DNA from: Hyphomicrobiaceae bacterium
Lineage (GTDB): Bacteria; Pseudomonadota; Alphaproteobacteria; Rhizobiales; Hyphomicrobiaceae
Assembly (NCBI GenBank): GCA_025359005.1
Contig: JANYHP010000133.1
Location: 1 to 7,276 of the forward strand
DNA: 7,276 bases
Direction of reading: 5' to 3'
Shown: positions 1 to 4,497 of the stretch, in pieces
Position numbering within the stretch: the stretch's first letter is position 1
How the letters are laid out: the number at the start of each line of letters is the position of its first letter
Notes under the pieces: model-generated
Told to the model about the DNA's origin: nothing
Seen by the model: the letters and a program-made list of their open reading frames with translations, nothing else
Database searches by the model: none
Made by a program: the position numbers and the translations under genes

Positions 1-526
1 CACGCGCAGCCCCGCGTGGCGCCGGGACGTCAACGAGATGGGCGAGATCCCGGTGCTGGAGGTGGATGGTGTCCGGCTCACGCAGACCGCGCCGATCCTG
101 TTGCGGCTGGCCGAACAGTTTGGCCAGTTCGGCGCGTCCAACGCTTCAGAACGGGATGACCTGCTGCGTTGGCTCTTCTGGGACAACCAGAAGCTCTCCG
201 GATATATGGCGACGTACCGCTATTATCGCGCGTTCACGCCGTCACCTGATCCCGGCATGCTGGCGCATTTCAGACGCCGCCTCGACGATTTCCTCGGCAT
301 TCTCGAACACCGCGTCGAGGCACATGCCTTTGTGCTTGGCGAGCGTGCGACCATCGCCGATCTCTCCATGTGCGCCTATCTGTCTTACCCCATGGACGAG
401 GCGGGCTATCATCTCGCCATCAGCCACCCCGCCATTGCGCGCTGGCTTTGCCGCATTGCAGCGCTGCCGGGCTGGCGCGCGCCCTACGATTTGCTGCCCG
501 GCCAGCGCTTGGCGCGCTATGTGTGA
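1..526 (+). CDS. Glutathione S-transferase family protein, 3' part (5' end outside window)
   Basis: The frame is open from base 2 to a TGA at 524-526, giving 174 visible residues; the true start lies upstream. The visible part begins late in the N-terminal thioredoxin-like domain. NEMGEIPVLEVDG holds the cis-proline (IPVL) that contacts the glutathione backbone, and LTQTAPILLRL matches the family's Q-S/T-x-A-I glutathione gamma-glutamyl-binding segment. An all-helical C-terminal domain follows, with the N-capping-box-like segment ERATIADLSMCAYL and the tail HPAIARWLCRIAALPGW usual for cytosolic GSTs. The likely role is conjugation of glutathione to electrophiles, or a glutathione-dependent lyase or reductase activity. 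Class and substrate cannot be set because the catalytic Ser/Cys/Tyr near the N-terminus is missing. An ATG at 38 is in frame but would remove most of the thioredoxin fold, so it is not the start. The next gene begins 66 bases downstream in the same frame, with stops at 524 and 542 between, so this is not a fusion. Confidence 0.9.
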   Translation, partial: TRSPAWRRDVNEMGEIPVLEVDGVRLTQTAPILLRLAEQFGQFGASNASERDDLLRWLFWDNQKLSGYMATYRYYRAFTPSPDPGMLAHFRRRLDDFLGILEHRVEAHAFVLGERATIADLSMCAYLSYPMDEAGYHLAISHPAIARWLCRIAALPGWRAPYDLLPGQRLARYV

Positions 527-592
527 AGCGGCCGCACCACTTGAAGCTCGCGCCCCGATGCACCATCGCCAATCGCTGCGTCGGCTATCACC

Positions 593-1558
593 ATGACCTC
601 CCCGAACCTGCCTGCAGCGCTGGTCGCCCACTTCACCGCTCGCGTCGATGCCACCGGCCGCGCGGCCTTGAAGGCGGCGCAGGCCCGTGCCAGCGCCCTC
701 TATCGCGACGGCGGGCATTCACGCGACGCCGTGCCGGACGCAATCGCCGCGCTGGCCTATGCCCTGGTGCGCATGCCGGCCACCTATGCGGCCTCCGTGC
801 GCGCGTTCGATCTGGTGGCAGCGCAGGCGCCGGACTTTGCGCCCTCGACCTGTCTGGACCTCGGCAGCGGCACCGGCAGCGCGACACTGGCCGCCAGCGC
901 GGTGTGGCCAATGCTCAAGGCAGCGACCCTCGTCGAGCCGAACCCGGCACTCAGCGCGCTTGCCGGCGAGAGCATGGGCCGGACCGCGACAGCCACGACC
1001 GTCGTGGCCGCTGACGTCCGCCAGCCGCTCAGCGCAATCGATGCCGCTGATCTGGTGGTGATGAGCTACGTCCTGGCTGAACAACCCGAACGGGATGTGG
1101 CAGCCCTGGTGATGCGCATCGCCGCCCTGGCGCTCGGCATGATCATCGTCGTCGAGCCCGGCACGCCGGCAGGTTACGCGCGCATACTCACGGCTCGCGC
1201 AGCCCTCGCCGCGGCCGGTTTCGATATCCTTGCGCCATGCCCGCACGCCAGCGCGTGCCCACTTGGCGCAGGCGACTGGTGTCATTTCTCGGTGCGCCTG
1301 CAGCGGTCGGCGGCACACCTGGCACTCAAAGATGCCGACGTCCCCTTCGAAGACGAACGCTTTGGTTTCGTCGCAGCCACCCGTCCAGGACTTGGCAGCC
1401 GTGCGAGCGCCCGCCTGATCCGCGCACCCGATATCGAAAAAGGCTTCGCCGATCTCGCACTCTGCACATCTGATGGCCTCCAGACCCGCCGCGTCCGCCG
1501 CCGCGACAAAGCCGATTACAAACGCGCCAAGTCGCTCGTCTGGGGCGATGCCGTGTGA
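593..1558 (+). CDS. Rsm22/METTL17-family small-ribosomal-subunit methyltransferase-like protein
   Basis: 321 residues, about full length for bacterial Rsm22-family proteins (COG5459). A helical N-terminal part (1-80) precedes a Rossmann methyltransferase core: SAM-binding motif I at 88-97 (LDLGSGTGSA), acidic motif II near VEPNP (114-118), DLVVMSYVLAE at 153-163, and the family hallmark VVEPGTPAGY at 186-195. After it come CPH (C216), CPL (C222), DWCHFSVRLQRS (C230) and PFEDERFGFVAATR (251-264), then C291 and a basic tail ending KSLVWGDAV. In mitochondria, Rsm22/METTL17 binds the small ribosomal subunit during assembly and carries a 4Fe-4S cluster on four cysteines; C216/C222/C230/C291 look equivalent. 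The bacterial role (rRNA methylation or assembly factor) is not settled. ATG 593 is the first in-frame ATG after a TGA at 542-544. There is no clear Shine-Dalgarno sequence before it, so translation may be weakly initiated or linked to the upstream GST gene. Family assignment is firm; activity is inferred. Confidence 0.88.
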   Translation: MTSPNLPAALVAHFTARVDATGRAALKAAQARASALYRDGGHSRDAVPDAIAALAYALVRMPATYAASVRAFDLVAAQAPDFAPSTCLDLGSGTGSATLAASAVWPMLKAATLVEPNPALSALAGESMGRTATATTVVAADVRQPLSAIDAADLVVMSYVLAEQPERDVAALVMRIAALALGMIIVVEPGTPAGYARILTARAALAAAGFDILAPCPHASACPLGAGDWCHFSVRLQRSAAHLALKDADVPFEDERFGFVAATRPGLGSRASARLIRAPDIEKGFADLALCTSDGLQTRRVRRRDKADYKRAKSLVWGDAV

Positions 1559-1648
1559 GCGTCGGCGACAGTGAAGCACGAATGGGGCGGAGCCCGTTTG
1601 AAGCCGCATTGGGGTCGGCGTGGCGACGGCGACCCACGCGTCTTAGTG

Positions 1649-1686
1649 TTGCCAACGTTGCAGTGCGAGCCTAAGGACCCTGCAAC
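1649..1686 (+). promoter_or_regulatory. Possible eipB promoter/operator with GTTGCAG...CTGCAAC dyad
   Basis: A perfect 7-bp inverted repeat, GTTGCAG at 1657-1663 and CTGCAAC at 1680-1686, is separated by 16 bases. Just left of it is TTGCCA (1649-1654), which matches five of six bases of a sigma-70 -35 box. The -10 candidate at a 17-base spacing (TAAGGA, 1672-1677) is poor. If transcription does start near here, the dyad would lie over the spacer and -10 region, where a repressor could act. No known regulator is recognised, and the dyad could be chance. Confidence 0.25.
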
Positions 1687-1718
1687 CGGCGCCACCCCCG
1701 CTGCGCCGCCGCTACCAC

Positions 1719-1723
1719 GAGGT
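1719..1723 (+). promoter_or_regulatory. Ribosome-binding site of the eipB-like gene
   Basis: GAGGT lies five bases before ATG 1729. This good Shine-Dalgarno match supports 1729 as the start, as does the signal-peptide-like sequence that begins there. Confidence 0.65.
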
Positions 1724-1728
1724 CGATC

Positions 1729-2610
1729 ATGAATGCCGGCGTCCGTTCGAGCGCATCGGTGATGGCTGTGTCGGGGCTGACGTTGCTGTCGGCTAAGGCC
1801 GCGCTCGCGGCAGCGACAGGACCGATCGACATGGTCCCGCACCGCGCCGTGTACGACATGGTGCTCGGCGCGACCCGGTCGGGCGCCAGTGTCACGGATG
1901 TGCAGGGGCGCATGGTGTTTGAGATCACAGGCTCGGCGTGCGATGGCTTCACGCAGACCATGCGGTTCGTCACGCGCATGTCGAGCGCGGAGGGGCAGCC
2001 GTCCGTCTCCGACCTTCGCTCGACGACGTATGAGAACGGCGCCGCCACCACCTTCCGCTTCAACAGCACACAACTGCGCGACCAGAAGCCCAGCGAGGCC
2101 ACCGCCGGCGAAGCCAACCGCACCAACAAGGATGCGCCGCTCGCCCTTGAACTGACCAAACCCGAGAAGAAGACGCTGCCGCTCGGCCCGAAGATTTATT
2201 TCCCCGTCCAGCATTCGATCGCGCTGGTGGCTGCCGGTCGTGCTGGCGAGCGCCGTCTCAAGGCCGACCTCTACGATGGCTCTGAAAGCGGCGAGAAGGT
2301 TTATGAAACGACCGCGACGATCGGCGCGGAAGTGGCGGCGGGGGCCAACAAAGCGCTGCCGCCGGTACCGAACGCCGCAGTTCTTGACGGACTGTCAGCA
2401 TGGCCCGTTTCGATCAGCTATTACGAGAAGGGTTCGGACGGCCAGGACGCGTCGCCGGCCTATGAATTGGGCTTTCTGTTCTACGAGAACGGAGTGACCC
2501 GCAAACTGGTCATCGACTATGGCGATTTTTCCATCAAGGGCGATCTGAAGGAATTCACGCTGCTCGATCCACCGGCTGCGTCTGCTGCCTGCCCGGCAAA
2601 GGCCCAATGA
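1729..2610 (+). CDS. eipB: EipB-like periplasmic cell-envelope integrity protein (DUF1849)
   Basis: 293 residues. The N-terminus is signal-peptide-like: basic start with Arg6, a hydrophobic stretch about 11-20, and Ala-rich cleavage sites around 25-29, so export to the periplasm is expected. The mature protein fits the EipB/DUF1849 family described in Brucella, a beta-spiral protein needed for envelope integrity: PHRAVYDMVLG (37-47), QGRMVFEITGSACDGFTQ (59-76), the SDLRSTTYENG region (94-104), PLGPKIYFPVQHS (151-163) and the conserved end, FYENGVTRKLVIDYGDF (251-267) and GDLKEFTLLDPP (271-282). It has exactly two cysteines, C71 and C288, one after the early strand and one six residues from the end. 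This matches the arrangement reported for the Brucella protein, where the two form a disulfide, so the same bond is likely. No enzyme active site is seen. The start is backed by GAGGT at 1719-1723. The gene is flanked by long non-coding gaps and looks monocistronic. The symbol is by family resemblance. Confidence 0.85.
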   Translation: MNAGVRSSASVMAVSGLTLLSAKAALAAATGPIDMVPHRAVYDMVLGATRSGASVTDVQGRMVFEITGSACDGFTQTMRFVTRMSSAEGQPSVSDLRSTTYENGAATTFRFNSTQLRDQKPSEATAGEANRTNKDAPLALELTKPEKKTLPLGPKIYFPVQHSIALVAAGRAGERRLKADLYDGSESGEKVYETTATIGAEVAAGANKALPPVPNAAVLDGLSAWPVSISYYEKGSDGQDASPAYELGFLFYENGVTRKLVIDYGDFSIKGDLKEFTLLDPPAASAACPAKAQ

Positions 2611-2612
2611 AG

Positions 2613-2661
2613 GCGTCGCGGACCACGGTTCGTTCTCAACTGCTCCCGAGGTCCGCGTCGC
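2613..2661. repeat. 12-base inverted repeat just after the eipB stop
   Basis: The left arm GCGTCGCGGACC (2613-2624) pairs with the right arm GGTCCGCGTCGC (2650-2661) over 11 of 12 positions, with a 25-base loop. It begins two bases after the eipB TGA. In RNA it would form a stable stem protecting the 3' end or halting transcription. No T-run follows, so it is not a classic intrinsic terminator. It may instead be part of a dispersed intergenic repeat. Confidence 0.5.
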
Positions 2662-2691
2662 GGCCGCAGCCAGACTTCGGCGCCGTCGGAT

Positions 2692-2716
2692 CGGCCCAAC
2701 CGAGGGCCGGATCTTT
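2692..2716 (+). terminator. Possible weak intrinsic terminator downstream of eipB
   Basis: The stem CGGCCC (2692-2697) and GGGCCG (2704-2709) is perfect over 6 bp with a 6-base loop, and is followed by GATCTTT. The tail has a short T-rich run only, so termination strength is uncertain. A GGATC direct repeat overlaps each side of the hairpin (2688-2692 and 2709-2713). Confidence 0.28.
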
Positions 2717-2729
2717 GCGAGCGCCCCAC

Positions 2730-2757
2730 GTTGGACGTAGGTCGTTGGATGTTGGTT
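2730..2757 (+). repeat. Degenerate heptamer tandem repeat, four units
   Basis: Four adjacent 7-bp units read GTTGGAC, GTAGGTC, GTTGGAT and GTTGGTT, consensus GTTGGAY, with two, zero or one differences per unit from that consensus. It lies in non-coding DNA upstream of mntH. Such short tandem repeats arise by slippage and occur in intergenic DNA of several bacteria. No function is implied. Confidence 0.6.
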
Positions 2758-2950
2758 TCCGCTTTGGTGAGCTGTGGGGTGGCTATCGGCGGTCTCGCGC
2801 CGGCGGCAGGACGTTCCCGGACACGAGCGCCTCGATATCGGCGAGGGTGACGGCCGCGGCGGCCGTATTAGGACGCGCCTATGGGCTTTGGTGATGGGGC
2901 TTGGTTGCATCGCATCAACAACTGAACTAGCGTTTGCGAGATCATTTCTA

Positions 2951-2970
2951 ACAACTGTTCGAAAGTTTGT
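2951..2970. promoter_or_regulatory. Palindrome overlapping the mntH translation start region (candidate operator)
   Basis: A 20-base dyad is centred on TTCGAA (2958-2963), with outer arms ACAA (2951-2954) and TTGT (2967-2970); 14 of 20 positions are symmetric. It ends two bases before ATG 2973 and contains the weak Shine-Dalgarno GAAAG (2961-2965). In alphaproteobacteria mntH is usually repressed by a metal sensor, Mur (Fur family) or MntR, binding a dyad near the promoter. This site does not clearly match either consensus as I know it, so the link is a guess. A faint promoter lies upstream: TTGCAT (2905-2910), 17 bases, then TAGCGT (2928-2933). Confidence 0.3.
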
Positions 2971-2972
2971 GC

Positions 2973-4370
2973 ATGATGGAAGGCGTGAGCGCCTCGGATG
3001 CCGAGCTCGCCGCACGGCAGGGCTGGCGAAAGAAAAGCGATCAGGCCCCGCTGTCGGACGTCTACCGCACAATTTTGGTGGCTGGCGCGCCGGAGGCACA
3101 CGGAGAGACAGCCGTGAGTGGCGCCGGTAGCGGCCTGCTTCGCAGGTTCGGCGCTTTTCTCGGTCCGGGGTATCTCGTTGCCGTGGGGTATATGGATCCC
3201 GGCAATTGGGCAACCGCGATCGCCGGCGGCTCTAAATTTGGTTACGCGCTGCTCTGGGTTGCCGTGCTGTCGAGCCTGATGGCCATGGTGCTGCAGTCGC
3301 TGTGTGCGCGCCTGGCGATCGCCTCGGGCCGTGACCTTGCCCAGGCGTGTCGCGACGCATACCCGCGGTGGATGGCGCTTACGCTGTGGCTTTTCGCCGA
3401 GATCGCCATCATTGCCACCGACCTCGCCGAAGTTCTCGGCACCGCCATCGGCATCCAATTGCTGTTTGGCCTGCCGCTGCAGATTGGCATTCTCATTACC
3501 GCTCTCGACGTCTTTTTGGTGTTGGCACTGCAGCGCTTGGGATTTCGCCGCCTGGAAGCCTTCATCATTGTTATGTTGGCGATCATCGCGGTGTGCTTTG
3601 GGGCGCAGATCATGCTGGCGCAGCCTGATTGGGCGGCAGCCGCGGGCGGCTTGGTGCCGACGGGCGAGATCTGGCGGAACCGCGAGATGCTCTATCTGGC
3701 ACTCGGCATCGTCGGCGCGACCGTCATGCCGCACAATCTGTACCTTCATTCCGCGATCGTGCAGACGCGTGCCTATGGCTCGAGCGCGGCGGAAAAGCGC
3801 GATGCCCTTCGGTTTGCGACGCTCGATTCAAACATCGCGCTCACGCTCGCATTTCTGATCAACGCCGCGCTGCTGGTGCTGGCCGCCGCCAGCTACAATC
3901 GCAATGGCCATACCGAAGTCGCCGAGTTGGCCGATGCGCATGCCCTGCTTGCCCCGTTGCTGGGTTCGAATATCGCTCCAACGCTGTTCGGCATCGCGCT
4001 TCTGTGCTGCGGCTTGAACTCGACAGTGACAGCCACACTCGCCGGACAGGCCGTCATGGAGGGCTTCCTGAACTGGCGCATCGCTCCATGGATAAGGCGC
4101 CTCGCAACACGGTCGCTCGCCATAGCGCCAGCGGCGGTGATCGCGTTCACCTATGGGAGCGGCGCGACGGGCCCGCTGCTGCTTGGCTCCCAAGTTGTCC
4201 TCGCGTTCCAACTTCCTTTTGCCGTTGTGCCGCTGGTCCATCTCACAGCGAACAGAACCAAGATGGGAAGCCTCGTTGCTCCGCTCTGGCTGACAGCCTT
4301 ATCTGTCGCTGCGTCAGCCATTATCATCGGCCTGGGTTTCTTGTATCTCTCAGACAGCTTGACGCATTAA
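2973..4370 (+). CDS. mntH: NRAMP-family Mn(II)/proton symporter MntH
   Basis: 465 residues, inner-membrane importer of divalent manganese (and to a lesser degree iron) driven by protons. An N-terminal cytosolic stretch of about 55 residues precedes FLGPGYLVAVGYMDPGNWAT, the conserved first membrane segment with the metal-binding DPGN motif at 75-78 (D75, N78). Segment 6 carries GATVMPHNLYLHS, with A249 and the soft-metal ligand M252 of MPHN (252-255). Both sites are intact, so transition-metal selectivity is expected. About eleven hydrophobic segments follow the LeuT-like fold, and GLNSTVTATLAGQAVMEGFL is the typical segment-10 region. There are two adjacent ATGs (2973, 2976), and an in-frame TTG at 2967 is also possible. 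I take 2973, seven bases after GAAAG; the Shine-Dalgarno is weak. The gene stands alone, 362 bases after eipB and 127 before pepN, with no metal regulator gene in view. A palindrome at its start suggests repression. Confidence 0.95.
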   Translation: MMEGVSASDAELAARQGWRKKSDQAPLSDVYRTILVAGAPEAHGETAVSGAGSGLLRRFGAFLGPGYLVAVGYMDPGNWATAIAGGSKFGYALLWVAVLSSLMAMVLQSLCARLAIASGRDLAQACRDAYPRWMALTLWLFAEIAIIATDLAEVLGTAIGIQLLFGLPLQIGILITALDVFLVLALQRLGFRRLEAFIIVMLAIIAVCFGAQIMLAQPDWAAAAGGLVPTGEIWRNREMLYLALGIVGATVMPHNLYLHSAIVQTRAYGSSAAEKRDALRFATLDSNIALTLAFLINAALLVLAAASYNRNGHTEVAELADAHALLAPLLGSNIAPTLFGIALLCCGLNSTVTATLAGQAVMEGFLNWRIAPWIRRLATRSLAIAPAAVIAFTYGSGATGPLLLGSQVVLAFQLPFAVVPLVHLTANRTKMGSLVAPLWLTALSVAASAIIIGLGFLYLSDSLTH

Positions 4371-4421
4371 GGCGGTCAAAAGCTCTCTGCCGATCTCGAA
4401 CACAAAATTGCGCGACACTTG

Positions 4422-4458
4422 GGTCAGATGTGACCAAAAGATTGCGAGTGCCTATGCC
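4422..4458 (+). promoter_or_regulatory. Possible pepN promoter with GGTCA-GATG-TGACC palindrome
   Basis: A perfect 5-bp inverted repeat, GGTCA (4422-4426) and TGACC (4431-4435), with a four-base spacer, overlaps a -35-like GTGACC (4430-4435; four of six bases). TATGCC (4453-4458), 17 bases further on, is a fair -10 (three of six). If used, transcription would start near 4465 and leave a leader of about 30 bases before pepN, and the palindrome would sit over the -35 box as an operator could. All of this rests on sequence resemblance alone. Confidence 0.28.
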
Positions 4459-4474
4459 CCGGCGGCGACGCCGG
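4459..4474 (+). other. Perfect 6-bp hairpin with GCGA (GNRA) tetraloop in the pepN leader
   Basis: CCGGCG (4459-4464), GCGA (4465-4468) and CGCCGG (4469-4474) form a fully paired GC stem closed by a GNRA-type tetraloop, an unusually stable RNA fold. It ends eight bases before the pepN Shine-Dalgarno. No T-run follows, so it is unlikely to be an intrinsic terminator for mntH. A role in message stability, or none, is possible. Confidence 0.4.
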
Positions 4475-4482
4475 CACCATCC

Positions 4483-4489
4483 AGGAAAG
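4483..4489 (+). promoter_or_regulatory. Ribosome-binding site that fixes the pepN start
   Basis: AGGAAAG lies eight bases before ATG 4498. The frame stays open upstream to a TTG at 4408, but the extra 30 residues have no family resemblance and cover the hairpin leader. This Shine-Dalgarno and the length match to known PepN select 4498. Confidence 0.7.
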
Positions 4490-4497
4490 CTACCGGC

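Larger units (their letters stand above)
1559..1728. other. 170-base non-coding gap between the rsm22-like gene and eipB, with inverted repeats
   Basis: I find no convincing gene here. Near its left end is a small GC hairpin, GGGC-GGA-GCCC (1585-1595), followed by GTTTG. It could be a weak end for the rsm22-like transcript, but the stem is only 4 bp and the T-run is three bases. Next is a 6-bp inverted repeat, GGGTCG (1612-1617) with CGACCC (1630-1635). The right part holds the GTTGCAG/CTGCAAC dyad listed separately and the eipB ribosome-binding site. The gap is long enough for eipB to have its own promoter. Confidence 0.5.
2611..2972. other. 362-base non-coding region between eipB and mntH
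   Basis: No convincing gene is present. Reading frames that cross it on either strand are Arg/Ser-rich or low-complexity and match no family I recognise. It holds, in order: a 12-base-arm inverted repeat right after the eipB stop (2613-2661), a CGGCCC/GGGCCG hairpin (2692-2709), a degenerate 7-bp tandem repeat (2730-2757), a short - strand open stretch (2783-2878), and a palindrome touching the mntH start (2951-2970). The upstream two-thirds is GC-rich; the last 70 bases are richer in A and T, as expected for a promoter region. Confidence 0.6.

Noticed and set aside
1585..1599. GGGC-GGA-GCCC hairpin plus GTTT as a terminator of the rsm22-like gene
   Set aside because: A 4-bp stem and three Ts are too weak to call as a terminator; mentioned only as part of the gap.
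719..1609. 296-residue open frame on the - strand across the rsm22-like gene
   Set aside because: It is antisense to a gene with clear methyltransferase motifs, has no family resemblance, and is a by-product of high GC.
2607..2894. 95-residue + strand frame starting in an ATGA overlap with the eipB stop
   Set aside because: The ATGA overlap is suggestive of coupling, but the product is Arg/Ser/Gly low-complexity, and the frame runs through the inverted repeats and the 7-bp tandem array; treated as non-coding.
2868..3749. 293-residue open frame on the - strand over the 5' half of mntH
   Set aside because: Gln/His/Arg-rich shadow of the NRAMP coding sequence; no domain recognised.
4408..4497. 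TTG start extending pepN by 30 residues
   Set aside because: No ribosome-binding site, no similarity to PepN N-termini, and it would put the leader hairpin in coding sequence; AGGAAAG before ATG 4498 is far better.
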